This document shows, piece after piece, positions 52,364 to 62,242 of a stretch of 64,000 nucleotides of DNA. Every line of letters begins with the position of its first letter. The first letter of the stretch is position 1. This DNA is from Angustibacter luteus (GTDB lineage: Bacteria; Actinomycetota; Actinomycetes; Actinomycetales; Angustibacteraceae): contig NZ_BAABFP010000002.1 of NCBI RefSeq assembly GCF_039541115.1, positions 992,001-1,056,000 of the forward strand, in the 5' to 3' direction. The position numbers were made by a program, and so were the translations under genes. The notes beneath the pieces were generated by a model. It made no database searches. It was not told the DNA's origin and saw only the letters and a program-made list of their open reading frames with translations.

Positions 52364-53985
52364 ACGGACCCCTTGGCCAGGGCCAGCAGCGCCTGCACCG
52401 CCGGCTCGGTCATCCGCAGCAGCAGCCACGGCACCAGCCCCAGGACCACCGTGACGACCACCAAGGCCGTCCCCACCCAGAGCTCCGCCGCCGTAGCGTC
52501 CGAACGGATCGCACCGATGGCTGCGATCGGTTCGGACGTCGTCGTTGGGGCAGCGGGTGGGGCCACGGGTGGGGCAGCGGGTGGTTCAGCCGGGACGCCG
52601 TGCCAGACCTTCCGCAGGACCCTCAGCAGGTACGCGGCGGCCAGCGCCGTGCCGACGACGGCGAGCACGGCCAGGGTCCGCCAGTAGGTCTCGTTGCCGC
52701 CGGCGGGCCCGGTCCAGGCCCCGTACACGGCGAGCAGCTCGCCCCAGAAGCCGGCCAGGCCGGGCAGCCCCAGGCCGGCGATGCAGCCGAGCGCCAGCAG
52801 CCCGCCGAGGTGCGGGTGGGCGTCGCGCAGGCCGGACCCGACCCGGTCCAGCAACCCGCTGCCGGACCGTTCCTTCAACCCGCCGGCCACCAGGAAGAGC
52901 AGGGCGGTGATCACGCCGTGCGCCACGTTCGCGAACAGCGCGCCCTGCAGCCCCTGCGCCGTCCCGGATGCGATGCCGAGCGCGACGAAACCCATGTGCG
53001 CCACCGACGAGAACGCGACCAGCCGCTTCAGGTCGCGCTCGACCAGGCAGACCAGACCACCCCACAGGATGCCCACCACGCCGAGCGCGCCGAGGTAGGG
53101 CGCGACCGCCGAGAACCCTTGCGGCACAGCCGGGACGACGATCCGCACCATGCCGTAGCTGCCCATCTTGAGCAGCACACCGGCCAGCAGCACCGAGCCC
53201 ACCGTCGGCGCGGCGGTGTGCGCACTAGGCAGCCAGGTGTGCAGCGGCCAGACCGGGACCTTGACCGCCAGCCCGGCGACCAGCAGGGCGGCGACGACCA
53301 CCTGCTCGGGCCGGGTCATCCCGGTGCCGTGCGCGGCGGCCAGCTTCACGAGGTCGCTGGTCCCGCTGTCCAGCGCCAGCAGCAGGATGCCCAGCAGCAT
53401 GACCGCGGACCCGAGCGCGGTGTACAGCACGAAGCGCGCGGCGGCGTCGCGTCGTCCGGCGTCGTCGTGCGGGTCGCCCCACCAGCGGATGATCGCCCAC
53501 ATCGGCACCAGCACGATCTCGAAGGCCACGAAGAACAGGACGACGTCCGCGGCCGTGAAGGTGGCCAGCGCCCCACCTTCGACGGCCAGCAGGGCGACGA
53601 CCAGCGAGCGCCTCGAGCCGGTCGGCGCGCTCTCCCCGCTCGCCACCGCCTCGGGGGTGGGCACCGGCGACTGCAGCGTGGCGTGCACGGTCACGGCCAC
53701 CCCGAGAGCCGCGGTGAGGACGATCAGCGGCCAGCTGATCCCGTCGACGGTGAGGTGCAGCCGGACGCCCAGGGTCGGGATCCACGGCCAGTCGACCTCG
53801 AGCGCCGGTCCCGGCCCCTGCCAGGGACGCGCGGCCAGCATCAGCAGGCTGAACAGCAGCACGACCGCACTGGTGACGATGCCGGTCGCGGCGGCGATCT
53901 GCTCGCCGAGCGCCCGGGGTACGAGCAGCAGTCCGATCGCCACCACCAGGGGCAGTCCGACGACGAGCAGCAGCAGGTCGCTCAT
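52360..53985 (-). CDS. nuoM: NADH-quinone oxidoreductase subunit M
   Basis: A 541-residue membrane subunit starting at ATG 53985, overlapping nuoL by 4 bp. It has the NuoM hallmarks VVLFFVAFEIVLVPMWAIIRWWG (key Glu), LAVKVPVWPLHTWLPSAHTAAPTVGSVLLAGVLLKMGSYG (Lys) and VERDLKRLVAFSSVAHMGFV. A Pro/Ala-rich insert (AEPPAAPPVAPPAAPTTT) sits before the last helix near residue 490, which is unusual for the subunit. One of three proton-pumping antiporter-like subunits. Confidence 0.95.
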   Translation of the reverse strand: MSDLLLLVVGLPLVVAIGLLLVPRALGEQIAAATGIVTSAVVLLFSLLMLAARPWQGPGPALEVDWPWIPTLGVRLHLTVDGISWPLIVLTAALGVAVTVHATLQSPVPTPEAVASGESAPTGSRRSLVVALLAVEGGALATFTAADVVLFFVAFEIVLVPMWAIIRWWGDPHDDAGRRDAAARFVLYTALGSAVMLLGILLLALDSGTSDLVKLAAAHGTGMTRPEQVVVAALLVAGLAVKVPVWPLHTWLPSAHTAAPTVGSVLLAGVLLKMGSYGMVRIVVPAVPQGFSAVAPYLGALGVVGILWGGLVCLVERDLKRLVAFSSVAHMGFVALGIASGTAQGLQGALFANVAHGVITALLFLVAGGLKERSGSGLLDRVGSGLRDAHPHLGGLLALGCIAGLGLPGLAGFWGELLAVYGAWTGPAGGNETYWRTLAVLAVVGTALAAAYLLRVLRKVWHGVPAEPPAAPPVAPPAAPTTTSEPIAAIGAIRSDATAAELWVGTALVVVTVVLGLVPWLLLRMTEPAVQALLALAKGSV

Positions 53986-55907
53986 CGCAGCCCCACCCCC
54001 ACCACGACGGCCACGACGGTGCCCGCCACCAGCCAGGTCAGGTAGCCGGTGGTGGCGCCGGTCTGCATGCGCCGCAACGCGATCCCGGCCCACCGGCTCG
54101 CAGTCGCGGACCCGCGGACGTAGGCGTCGACGACGTCCCGGTCCCCGGCAGTGACCAGTCGGGCCAGCGCGCGCACGGGCCGCACCACCAGCCGGTCCTG
54201 CGCGGCGTCCAACCCGAACCCGGCGACCAGCACCCGGGTCAGCCGGGCCGGCAGCACGGACGCCGGATCGCCGACCCGCCCGGCCAGCGCGAACGTCGCC
54301 AGCACGCCACCGATCGCCACGACCGCGCCGAGCACGGCCGTGGGGACGCCGAGGTGCACCGTGCCCGGCACGACCGGCCAGAGCAGCAGCAGCCCACCGA
54401 GCACCGTCGGCACGGCGAGCACCAGCAGCGGCACCGTCATCGCCAGCGGCACCGGCGTGACCGCGACGGCTCCGCCTTCGGCCGCCTCGACGGCCTGCTC
54501 GGTCGCGACGGCGGACTCGCTCTCGACCTCCGCCAGGTCCTCGTGGGCCTCGGCGGGCGTGTCGCGGACCACCAGCCACCACGTCCGCGCGCAGTAGGCG
54601 GCCGTGACCAGCGCGGTGACGAGTGCGGTGACCAGCACCAGCACCGCGGCCCACGGCTGACCGCCGTGCACCCCTTCCTCCGCCGCGCCGAGCACGGCCT
54701 CCTTCGACCAGTACCCGGACAGCGGCGGCACCCCGGCAAGCGACGCGAGCCCGAGGCTGAACAGCACTGCTACCAGCGGGGAGCGGCGCCCGGCGCCGGC
54801 CAGGTCCCCCATCGCGGTGCTGTGCACCTGGTGGGCCAGCGCACCGGCGGACAGGAACAGCAGCGCCTTGAAGCCCGCGTGCGAGAGCAGGTGCAGCAGG
54901 GACGGCTCGGGCCCGAGCTCGGGCGTCGTGACGGCCAAGGCAGCAAGCAGGTAGGCGACCTGGCTGATCGTCGACCAGGCGAGCACCCGCTTGAGGTCCG
55001 TCTGCACGCAGGCGATCAGCGCCGAGCCCAGCATCGTGATGGCCGTGACCACTGCGAGCGTGCCGCGCGCGGCCGGAGCGGCGAGCAGCAGCGGCAGCAG
55101 CCGGGCCAGGACGACGCCACCGGCCGCGACCATCGTGGCCGCGTGGATGAGAGCGGAGACCGGGGTCGGGCCCTCCATCGCGTCCGGCAGCCACGTGTGC
55201 AGCGGGAACTGGGCGGACTTGCCGATCACCCCGACCAGGAGCAGCAGCGCGGCCGCGGTCAGGGTGGTGGTGCCGAGCGACTCCAGCGTGCGCGGCCGCA
55301 GCAGGACGCTGATGGACGTCGTCCCGCTGGCGACCCAGAGGACGATGATCCCGAGGACGAACCCGATGTCGCCGACCCGGGTGACCAGGAACGCCTTGAC
55401 CGCGGCCGCCCGGGCGGCCTCGCGCTCGCTCTCGTGCCCCACCAGCAGGTAGGAGCACAGACCCATGACCTCCCAGCCGATGAGCAGCAGGATCAGGTCG
55501 TCGGCCTGCACCACCACGAGCATCGCCGCGGTGAACAGCGAGACGGTCGCGGCGAACGCGCGGTAGCGCGGGTCCTTGGCCTGGTACGCGGTCGAGTAGA
55601 CCTGCACGCAGAGCGCGACCGTGGTGACCATGACGGCGACCAGGGCGCTGAGCCGGTCGGCTCGGACGGCGAGCTCGATCGTCCCCGCACCGGTCGGCAC
55701 GGGTGGCAGCAGCGGGACGTTCACCGCGAAGTGCCCGTTCGCGGTGGCGACCAGCTCCCCCACTGCCGCAACGAGAGCCGCCGCGGTGCCGGCGATCGCG
55801 ACGGTGGCCTGGGCGGCCCGTTCGCGGCGCGGCAGCAGCAGGGTGCAGAGCGCGGCGAACGCGGGCAGCAGGACGACGAGCCGCGCCGCGCCGGCCACGG
55901 CGCTCAC
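53982..55907 (-). CDS. nuoL: NADH-quinone oxidoreductase subunit L
   Basis: A 641-residue subunit with about 16 helices and the long lateral C-terminal helix. Conserved parts are LLIGWEVMGLCSYLLVGHESEREAARAAAVKAFLVTRVGD, GKSAQFPLHTWLPDAMEGPTPVSALIHAATMVAAGGV and VAYLLAALAV preceded by DLKRVLAWSTIS. It overlaps nuoK upstream and nuoM downstream by 4 bp. A charged acidic loop (EAHEDLAEVESESAVATEQAVE) interrupts the region before the last helices. Confidence 0.95.
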   Translation of the reverse strand: MSAVAGAARLVVLLPAFAALCTLLLPRRERAAQATVAIAGTAAALVAAVGELVATANGHFAVNVPLLPPVPTGAGTIELAVRADRLSALVAVMVTTVALCVQVYSTAYQAKDPRYRAFAATVSLFTAAMLVVVQADDLILLLIGWEVMGLCSYLLVGHESEREAARAAAVKAFLVTRVGDIGFVLGIIVLWVASGTTSISVLLRPRTLESLGTTTLTAAALLLLVGVIGKSAQFPLHTWLPDAMEGPTPVSALIHAATMVAAGGVVLARLLPLLLAAPAARGTLAVVTAITMLGSALIACVQTDLKRVLAWSTISQVAYLLAALAVTTPELGPEPSLLHLLSHAGFKALLFLSAGALAHQVHSTAMGDLAGAGRRSPLVAVLFSLGLASLAGVPPLSGYWSKEAVLGAAEEGVHGGQPWAAVLVLVTALVTALVTAAYCARTWWLVVRDTPAEAHEDLAEVESESAVATEQAVEAAEGGAVAVTPVPLAMTVPLLVLAVPTVLGGLLLLWPVVPGTVHLGVPTAVLGAVVAIGGVLATFALAGRVGDPASVLPARLTRVLVAGFGLDAAQDRLVVRPVRALARLVTAGDRDVVDAYVRGSATASRWAGIALRRMQTGATTGYLTWLVAGTVVAVVVGVGLR

Positions 55908-56260
55908 CGGGCCTCCACGTCGCCGGTCATCGCACGGTTCTCGGTGAGGTCACGGTTCTCGCCGAGGTCACGGGCCGCCTGCAGGTCGACATCCCCGCGC
56001 CGCCGGAACAGCAGCATCACGGCAGCGAGCGCCACGCCGACCTCGGCGGCTGCGATCGTGATCACGAAGACCGCGAGCGACTGCCCCCCGTGCAGCTCGT
56101 CCCGGTACGCCGCGTCGAAAGTGACCAGCAGCAGGTTCGCCGCGTTCAGGATCAGCTCGAGGCCGATCAGCACCAGCACCGCGTTGCGCCGGGCGAGGAC
56201 GCCGTAGACACCGGTGCCCGCCAGGACAGCGGCCAGCAGCATGGGCAGCGCGAGGTGCAT
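55904..56260 (-). CDS. nuoK: NADH-quinone oxidoreductase subunit K
   Basis: A 118-residue, three-helix membrane subunit starting at ATG 56260 ([46 protein letters not shown]). The two buried Glu residues needed for proton transfer are in GLELILNA and AAAEVGVALA. It has a 20-residue polar tail beyond the usual end. Shares one base with nuoJ (TGATG). Confidence 0.93.
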   Translation of the reverse strand: MHLALPMLLAAVLAGTGVYGVLARRNAVLVLIGLELILNAANLLLVTFDAAYRDELHGGQSLAVFVITIAAAEVGVALAAVMLLFRRRGDVDLQAARDLGENRDLTENRAMTGDVEAR

Positions 56261-56769
56261 CAGTGCTCCCGGTCCTCGCGGGACAGCACGAGGGCGCTGA
56301 CCAGCGCGGCGAGGAGCAGCAGCGACAACAGCTCGAACGGCAGCGCCCAGGCGCCGAACAGCGAGCGCGCAAGTGGTTGTGCCGCACCACGTTCGGGGTC
56401 GATGACGACCTCGCGGCCGCGGACGGCGTACACCAGTGCGGTGCCGAGCAGCCCGGTCACGCAGATCCCGGCGACGGCTGCGGCGACGCGCTGCGGCCAG
56501 GGCGCGTCCACCTCGGCGGAACGCCCGATCGGGGCGCGCGTCAGCATCAGCGCGAACAGCACCAGGACGACGACGGCACCGACGTACACCAGCACCTGGA
56601 CGAGGGCGACGACCTCGGCGCCGAGCACCAGGTAGCAGCCGGCGAGAGCGCCCAGCGCGGTGACCAGCCAGAGCGCCGCGTGCACCACCTGGCGGGTGGT
56701 GACCGCGAGGATCCCGGCCGCCGCCGTGAGCAGCCCGAGCAGGCTGAACAGCACGTCGCGGGTCGTCAC
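56260..56769 (-). CDS. nuoJ: NADH-quinone oxidoreductase subunit J
   Basis: A 169-residue five-helix membrane subunit starting at GTG 56769 ([36 protein letters not shown]). The conserved [31 protein letters not shown] carries the Glu and the pi-bulge Tyr of helix 3. It overlaps nuoI by 4 bp. Confidence 0.93.
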   Translation of the reverse strand: MTTRDVLFSLLGLLTAAAGILAVTTRQVVHAALWLVTALGALAGCYLVLGAEVVALVQVLVYVGAVVVLVLFALMLTRAPIGRSAEVDAPWPQRVAAAVAGICVTGLLGTALVYAVRGREVVIDPERGAAQPLARSLFGAWALPFELLSLLLLAALVSALVLSREDREH

Positions 56770-57404
56770 GAGTCGTCCCGGGCGGGCTCGCTCGCTGAGT
56801 CGGCCGGCGTCTCGGCCTGCGGGGCGGCCTGCGGGGCGACGGGACGTCGGGGCCGGGCCGGCCGAGTCGCCGCAGCCACCTCCTTGGGCTCTGCTGCACC
56901 AGGGTCGACGGCGGGCGGCGCCGGCACGGTGGCCATCCACTCGCCGAGCCGCTCCTTGCCGTGCAGCAGGTCGCGGATGTCGGTCTCGGCGTACTCGAAC
57001 TCGGGGCTCCAGTGCAGCGCGTCGAACGGGCAGACCTCGATGCAGATGCCGCAGTACATGCAGAGCGAGAAGTCGATGTCGAAGCGTTCCAGCACGTTGC
57101 GCTGCCGCTCCCGGCCACCCTCGGTCGTCGCGGGCAGCGTCTGCTTGCTCGAGTCGATGTAGATGCACCAGTCCGGGCACTCGCGGGCGCACAGCATGCA
57201 GACCGTGCAGTTCTCCTCGAGCAGCGCGATCACGCCGCGGCTGCGCGGCGGCAGGTCGGGGGCGACGTCCGGGTACTCGTGGGTATGGCTCGGGGTGGCC
57301 AGCGTGCGCGCGGTGACCGCCATGCCCTTCAGCAGGCCGGGCAGCGAGCGTCCGCGACGTCCGCCCTCGTCGGGGGCCGGTGCGTCAGGCTCGCGCTCAT
57401 CCAC
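56766..57404 (-). CDS. nuoI: NADH-quinone oxidoreductase subunit I (2x[4Fe-4S])
   Basis: A 212-residue peripheral subunit holding clusters N6a and N6b. Two ferredoxin motifs are seen: [12 protein letters not shown] (Cys66, 69, 72, 76) and [12 protein letters not shown] (Cys115, 118, 121, 125). An N-terminal amphipathic segment [16 protein letters not shown] should sit on the membrane. The C-terminal ~45 residues are a Pro/Ala-rich tail, as in many actinobacterial homologues. It starts 28 bp after nuoH. Confidence 0.95.
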   Translation of the reverse strand: MDEREPDAPAPDEGGRRGRSLPGLLKGMAVTARTLATPSHTHEYPDVAPDLPPRSRGVIALLEENCTVCMLCARECPDWCIYIDSSKQTLPATTEGGRERQRNVLERFDIDFSLCMYCGICIEVCPFDALHWSPEFEYAETDIRDLLHGKERLGEWMATVPAPPAVDPGAAEPKEVAAATRPARPRRPVAPQAAPQAETPADSASEPARDDS

Positions 57405-57431
57405 GGCAGCATCCTGTCAGGCTCATCGGGC

Positions 57432-58391
57432 TCATCCCATCGCCACGACGACGACGGAGGTGATCGCGAGCTGCAGCAGCGCCAGCGGGACCAGCACCTT
57501 CCAGGCCAGCAGCTGCAGCTGGTCCTCACGGAGCCGCGGCCAGGCGACCCGGATCCAGATCACCAGCACGGCCACGACACCGGTCTTGAGCAGTGTCCAC
57601 AGCCAGCCGAGCTGGTCGCTGAACGGTCCCTGCCAGGCGCCCAGGAACAGCACCGCGGTCAGCGCCGACAGGACGACGATCCCGGCGTACTCGCTGAGCA
57701 GGAAGAACGCGAAGCGCAGGCCGGTGTACTCGGTGTACGGCCCGAACACGATCTCGGAGTCGGCCACCGGCATGTCGAACGGCGGTCGGGTGATCTCCGC
57801 GACGCCGCCCACCACGAAGCAGACCAGGGCGGGCAGCTGCCAGATGAGCCACCACGGCTGCCAGGCCTCGCCGATGCCCGTCAGCGACAACGTCCCGGCC
57901 GCCATCGCGACGCTGCTGGCCGCCAGCACGATCGGCAGCTCGTAGGACAGCAGCTGGGCAGCCGTCCGCAGCCCGCCGAGCAGCGCGTACTTGTTCGCGC
58001 TGCTCCAGCCGGCCATCAACGTGCCGAGCACCCCGACCGCGCTGACCGCGAGGACGAAGAGCAGCCCGGCGTCCAGGTCGGCACCGACCACGCCCGGCGC
58101 GAGCGGGATCGCCACCATCGCCACCAGGTACGGCACCAGCGCGATGGCCGGGGCGAGCCGGAAGACCTTGCCGTCCGCGGCCGCCGGGGTGATGTCCTCC
58201 TTCTGCAGGAACTTCACGCCGTCCGCGACGAGCTGGGCCCAGCCGTGGAACCCACCGGCGTACATCGGCCCGAGCCGGCCCTGCATGTGCGCCATCACCT
58301 TGTGCTCGGTCTGCCCGACGAGCAGCGGTAGCACCAGGAACGCGGCCAGCACGCCGACCACCCGCACGAGGGTCTCGACGACCTCACTCAT
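57432..58391 (-). CDS. nuoH: NADH-quinone oxidoreductase subunit H
   Basis: A 319-residue eight-helix subunit forming part of the quinone chamber. Family motifs are KVMAHMQGRLGPMYAGGFHGWAQLVADGVKFLQKED, GWSSANKYALLGGLRTAAQLLSYELP and AEITRPPFDMPVADSEIVFGPYTEYTGLRFAFFLLSEYAG. ATG 58391 overlaps the nuoC stop by 8 bp. In complete operons nuoG precedes this gene; here nuoC does. Confidence 0.95.
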   Translation of the reverse strand: MSEVVETLVRVVGVLAAFLVLPLLVGQTEHKVMAHMQGRLGPMYAGGFHGWAQLVADGVKFLQKEDITPAAADGKVFRLAPAIALVPYLVAMVAIPLAPGVVGADLDAGLLFVLAVSAVGVLGTLMAGWSSANKYALLGGLRTAAQLLSYELPIVLAASSVAMAAGTLSLTGIGEAWQPWWLIWQLPALVCFVVGGVAEITRPPFDMPVADSEIVFGPYTEYTGLRFAFFLLSEYAGIVVLSALTAVLFLGAWQGPFSDQLGWLWTLLKTGVVAVLVIWIRVAWPRLREDQLQLLAWKVLVPLALLQLAITSVVVVAMG

Positions 58392-58995
58392 CGCGCGGCC
58401 CCCACTGCTGGTCGGGCACGCCCGGGGGGAGCATCTTGCGGCGGGACGGCGAGGTGCCGGCGTCGCTCTCACCCGGCTCCTTCGCGCCGGGCCACGGCTT
58501 GCTGGCCCGCGCGGCCAGCACGAAGGACTTGCGCAGCGGCGTGCCCTCGAAGCCGTCAGGCAGCAGCAGCGGGCGCAGACCGAGATCCGTGCCGTCCTGG
58601 AACCCACTGAAGTCCAGCCCGAACATCTCGTGCGTCTCGCGCTCGTGCCACGCCGCCCCGGGCCACAGGTCGCTCACGCTGGCCAGCGTGGCCGAGTCGG
58701 CTGGCACCCGGGTGCGCAGCAGCAGCCGCGCCACCCCGCCGTCCGGCAACGGGATCGAGCACGCCAGGTGGACGACGACGTCGACCGCGGCGGGGTCGAC
58801 CTCAGGCTCGTCGACGGCGGACAGCCAGTCGAAGAAGTCCAGCCCCAGCTCGTCGCGCGCCCAGCCGAGCGCGTCGTGCCAGCGCTCGACGGGCACGTCG
58901 AGACACACGGTGCCCTGGCCGTCCGCGGAGGCGAGCAGGTCGTCCAGCCCGAGAGCCGCGGCGAGGCGTTCGCCCGCGTCCTGCGGGCTGCTCAC
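58384..58995 (-). CDS. nuoC: NADH-quinone oxidoreductase subunit C
   Basis: A 203-residue peripheral subunit (30-kDa type) starting at GTG 58995 ([16 protein letters not shown]). The signature [26 protein letters not shown] and [19 protein letters not shown] identify it. It overlaps nuoB by 4 bp. It is not fused to NuoD, and no nuoD follows, although NuoC normally binds NuoD. Confidence 0.92.
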   Translation of the reverse strand: MSSPQDAGERLAAALGLDDLLASADGQGTVCLDVPVERWHDALGWARDELGLDFFDWLSAVDEPEVDPAAVDVVVHLACSIPLPDGGVARLLLRTRVPADSATLASVSDLWPGAAWHERETHEMFGLDFSGFQDGTDLGLRPLLLPDGFEGTPLRKSFVLAARASKPWPGAKEPGESDAGTSPSRRKMLPPGVPDQQWGPRDE

Positions 58996-59597
58996 GAGCC
59001 GGTTCCGGCGGGCGCCAGCGGACCGCCGTCGTCCGGGCCGACCAGCGGGCGGCTCACCTGCGCGGCGGAGACCGGACGACGTCGCGCCGCGATCGCTGCC
59101 CCGCTGAGCGACTCGCCGGCGATCTTCTCCTGCAGGCGCAGGATGCCGTGCAGCAGGCCCTCCGGCCGGGGCGGGCACCCCGGGACGTACACGTCGACCG
59201 GGATCAGCTGGTCGACACCCTTGGTGACGCAGTACGAGTCCCAGTAGGGGCCGCCGGAGTTGCTGCAGGCACCGAACGAGATGACGTACTTCGGCTCGGG
59301 CATCTGGTCGTAGAGCCGCTTGATCGCGGGGGCCATCTTGTCCGTGACGGTGCCGCTGACCACCATCAGGTCGGCCTGCCGCGGCCCGGGTGCGAACGGG
59401 ATCACGCCGAGCCGGATGAAGTCGTGCCGAGCCATGGACGCCGCGATGAACTCGATCGCGCAGCAGGCCAGGCCGAAGTTGAACACCCACAGGCTGTACC
59501 GGCGGCCCCAGTTCAGCACCAGCCGCAGCGGGCGCGGCGCCGCCTCGGACAGGGGCCCCACGCGCGGCGCAGGCAGGTCGACAGCCACGGCGCTCAC
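58992..59597 (-). CDS. nuoB: NADH-quinone oxidoreductase subunit B
   Basis: A 201-residue subunit holding cluster N2, the electron donor to quinone. The four ligands are Cys45-Cys46 (GLACCAIEF), Cys111 (GACSNSGG) and Cys141 (VPGCPPRPE). The segment [35 protein letters not shown] is typical. GTG 59597 or 59588 can start it. It is the first gene of the cluster; the 160 bp upstream hold no nuoA and lead to the divergent amino-acid importer. Confidence 0.93.
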   Translation of the reverse strand: MSAVAVDLPAPRVGPLSEAAPRPLRLVLNWGRRYSLWVFNFGLACCAIEFIAASMARHDFIRLGVIPFAPGPRQADLMVVSGTVTDKMAPAIKRLYDQMPEPKYVISFGACSNSGGPYWDSYCVTKGVDQLIPVDVYVPGCPPRPEGLLHGILRLQEKIAGESLSGAAIAARRRPVSAAQVSRPLVGPDDGGPLAPAGTGS

Positions 59598-59757
59598 CCT
59601 AGCGCCGCGCCGGGCGCGTCCGCGGTGCCGCACCGATCGGGGCACTTCACCGCAAAGCGTGGACGCATCGTCCGGCATCTGAGACGGTTTCCAGGGGCGT
59701 GAACCCCCGCTCGTACCGTGGTCGCTGCCCCGCCTCGCCACACACCCGGAGTTCCCC

Positions 59758-60636
59758 GTGCCTGCTCGCCTGCTGCGCCTCCCCCTCGCCGCCGTCCTGA
59801 CCGCAGCGACCGTCGCCGCGCTGGCGGCCTGCGCCCCCCAGGACGACAGCCCGTCGGCGTCCTCGTCCGGCAGCGCCACCACCGCCGCGTGCACCAAGGA
59901 CAGCCTGGCGACGCACACCAAGGGCACCTTCACGGTAGGCACCGACAAGCCCGCCTACGAGCCCTGGTTCGTCGACGACGACCCGAGCAACGGCAAGGGC
60001 TTCGAGTCCGCCGTCGCCTACGCGGTGGCCGGCAAGCTCGGCTTCGCGCAACCCGACGTGAAGTGGGAGGTCGTCAGCTTCAACCAGGCCACCGCCCCGG
60101 GCCCCAAGACCTTCGACGTCGACATCAACCAGATCTCGATCACGCCCGAGCGGAAGAAGAACCTGGACTTCTCGTCCGGCTACTACGACGTCGCGCAGGC
60201 CGTGGTGACCGTCAAGGGCAGCAAGGCCGACGGCGCCACCAGCATCGCGGACCTGAAGAAGCTCAAGCTCGGCGCGCAGGTCGGCACGACCAGCTACACC
60301 GCCGCCACCCAGACGATCGACCCCGAGCAGAAGGTCGCCGTCTACAACACGAACGACGACGCGAAGGCCGCGCTGCAGAACGGTCAGATCGACGCCCTGG
60401 TCGTCGACCTGCCCACCGGCCTGTACCTGGCCGCCGCCGACCTGAAGGACGGCAAGCTCGTCGGCCAGATCCCGACGACGGGCACGCCCGAGCAGTTCGG
60501 CATGGTGCTGGACCAGGGCAGCGCACTCACCGCGTGCGTCTCGCAGGCGGTCGACGCGCTGCGCGCCGACGGCACCCTGGACAAGCTCGAGCAGCAGTGG
60601 CTGACCAGCACGGCCGGGGCGCCTGTGCTGAAGTGA
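59758..60636 (+). CDS. Polar amino acid ABC transporter substrate-binding lipoprotein
   Basis: A 292-residue family-3 solute-binding protein. Signal peptide and lipobox ALAAC (Cys25) are followed by a Ser-rich linker, then [69 protein letters not shown] and [11 protein letters not shown], the usual amino-acid-binding fold. It overlaps the permease by 4 bp. The ligand is an amino acid; which one cannot be said. Confidence 0.92.
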   Translation: MPARLLRLPLAAVLTAATVAALAACAPQDDSPSASSSGSATTAACTKDSLATHTKGTFTVGTDKPAYEPWFVDDDPSNGKGFESAVAYAVAGKLGFAQPDVKWEVVSFNQATAPGPKTFDVDINQISITPERKKNLDFSSGYYDVAQAVVTVKGSKADGATSIADLKKLKLGAQVGTTSYTAATQTIDPEQKVAVYNTNDDAKAALQNGQIDALVVDLPTGLYLAAADLKDGKLVGQIPTTGTPEQFGMVLDQGSALTACVSQAVDALRADGTLDKLEQQWLTSTAGAPVLK

Positions 60637-61496
60637 GCGCGACCGACGTGAGCGGCTACGCGCCGTCGGCCCGCCAGGTCGACCGGCTCGCCTACCGGCG
60701 TCGGCGGGCCACCCGATCGGCCCTGATCGGCCTGGTCAGCACGTTGGTCGTCGTCGGTGTCGTGCTTACGGTGCTGGTCAACAGCCCCGGTTGGCCGCGG
60801 GTCAAGGCGAGCTTCTTCGACTGGGACGTCGCCAAGGCCTCGTTGCCGGACATCCTGGTCGGGCTCTGGCTGAACGTCCGGATCATGGTCGTGTGCGCCG
60901 TCTTCATCCTGATCTTCGGGATGGCGCTGGCGATCATGCGCACCCTGCGCGGGCCGGTGTTCTTCCCGCTGCGCGCCTTCGCGACGGCGTACGTCGACCT
61001 GTTCCGTGGCATGCCGTTGCTGCTGGTGCTGCTGTTGGTCGGCTTCGGGGTGCCCGGCCTGCGGTTGCAGGGGCTGCCGAGCAGCGTGCTGTTCTACGGC
61101 TGCGTGGCCCTGGTGCTCACGTACTCGTCGTACGTCGCCGAGGTCTTCCGCGCCGGCATCGAGTCCGTGCACCCGAGCCAGCTGGCCGCGGCCCGCGGGC
61201 TCGGCCTGTCGTACCCGCAGACCATGCGGTACGTCGTCGTGCCGCAGGCCGTTCGGCGCGTCGTCCCGCCCCTGCTGAACGACCTGGTCAGCCTGCAGAA
61301 GGACTCCGGCCTGATCTCCATCCTCGGCGTCATCGACGCCATCCGGGCCGCGCAGATCGCGCAGGCCGAGTACGCGAGCTTCACGCCGTACGTCGTGGCC
61401 GGCATCTGCTTCGTGCTGCTGACCATCCCGCTGACCCGGCTGACCGACCGGGTGGCGCGGCGGCAGGGCTGGCAGGGCGCGGGAGGTGTGCCGTGA
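60633..61496 (+). CDS. Amino acid ABC transporter permease
   Basis: A 287-residue permease of the HisM/GlnP family starting at GTG 60633. Helices begin at ALIGLVSTLVVVGVVLTVLV; the characteristic LWLNVRIMVVCAVFILIFGMALAIMR, YVDLFRGMPLLLVLLLVGFG and EVFRAGIESVHPSQLAAARGLGLSYPQTMRYVVVPQAVRRVVPPLLN (EAA loop contacting the ATPase) are present. It overlaps both neighbours by 4 bp. Confidence 0.93.
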   Translation: MSATDVSGYAPSARQVDRLAYRRRRATRSALIGLVSTLVVVGVVLTVLVNSPGWPRVKASFFDWDVAKASLPDILVGLWLNVRIMVVCAVFILIFGMALAIMRTLRGPVFFPLRAFATAYVDLFRGMPLLLVLLLVGFGVPGLRLQGLPSSVLFYGCVALVLTYSSYVAEVFRAGIESVHPSQLAAARGLGLSYPQTMRYVVVPQAVRRVVPPLLNDLVSLQKDSGLISILGVIDAIRAAQIAQAEYASFTPYVVAGICFVLLTIPLTRLTDRVARRQGWQGAGGVP

Positions 61497-62242
61497 GTGA
61501 GCACCTGCTGCGCGTCCAGGGGCTGCGCAAGGCCTACGGCAGCAACGTCGTCCTGAATGGTCTGGACCTGGACGTCGACCCGCACCAGTGCATCGCGCTG
61601 ATCGGCGCGTCAGGATCAGGCAAGTCCACGCTGCTGCGCTGCATCGACCTCCTCGAGGTGGTGGACGACGGCGTGATCGAGCTGGCCGGGGACGACGTCG
61701 CCGACCCCAGGGTCGACGCGGACGCCGTCCGGGCCCGGATCGGCATCGTGTTCCAGGCGTACAACCTGTTCCCGCACCTGCGGGTGCTGGACAACATCAC
61801 CCTGTCCCCGCGCAAGGTGCACGGCGTGAGCCGCGACCAGGCCGAGGACGAGGCGATGGCCCTGCTGCGCCGGGTCGGCCTGCAGGACAAGGCGAAGGCG
61901 TGGCCGGACGAGCTGTCCGGCGGTCAGCAGCAACGCGTCGCGGTGGCCCGGGCGCTGGCCACCAAGCCCGTACTCATGCTGCTGGACGAGGTGACCAGCG
62001 CGCTCGACCCCGAGCTGGTCGGCGAGGTGCTCGCGATGCTGCGCGACCTCAAGGACGACGGCATGACCATGCTGATGGCGACGCACGAGATGTCGTTCGC
62101 CCGCGACGTCGCGGACCAGGTGGTCTTCCTGGACGGCGGGCAGGTCTGCGAGTCCGGCCCGCCCGAGCAGGTGTTCGGCGACCCGCGCGAGGTACGCACC
62201 CAGCAGTTCCTGCGCCGCGTCGTGGACGCCGGCCGGCTCTAG
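61493..62242 (+). CDS. Amino acid ABC transporter ATP-binding protein
   Basis: A 249-residue ATPase of the GlnQ/HisP type starting at GTG 61493 (VSEHLLRVQGLRKAYGSNVVL). Walker A GASGSGKSTLLRCID, Q-loop VFQAYNLFPHLRVLDNI, signature ELSGGQQQRVAVARALATKP, Walker B MLLDEVTSALDPELVGEVL and the H-loop ATHEMSFARDVAD are intact. It completes the three-gene importer operon and overlaps the convergent methyltransferase by 4 bp. Confidence 0.95.
   Translation: MSEHLLRVQGLRKAYGSNVVLNGLDLDVDPHQCIALIGASGSGKSTLLRCIDLLEVVDDGVIELAGDDVADPRVDADAVRARIGIVFQAYNLFPHLRVLDNITLSPRKVHGVSRDQAEDEAMALLRRVGLQDKAKAWPDELSGGQQQRVAVARALATKPVLMLLDEVTSALDPELVGEVLAMLRDLKDDGMTMLMATHEMSFARDVADQVVFLDGGQVCESGPPEQVFGDPREVRTQQFLRRVVDAGRL

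Noticed and set aside
51266-52687. Long Gln/Arg/Gly-rich plus-strand frames opposite nuoN, nuoM and nuoL (also 52600-54045 and 54354-56207)
   Set aside because: Shadow frames: composition mirrors the codons of the nuo genes and no domain is recognisable.
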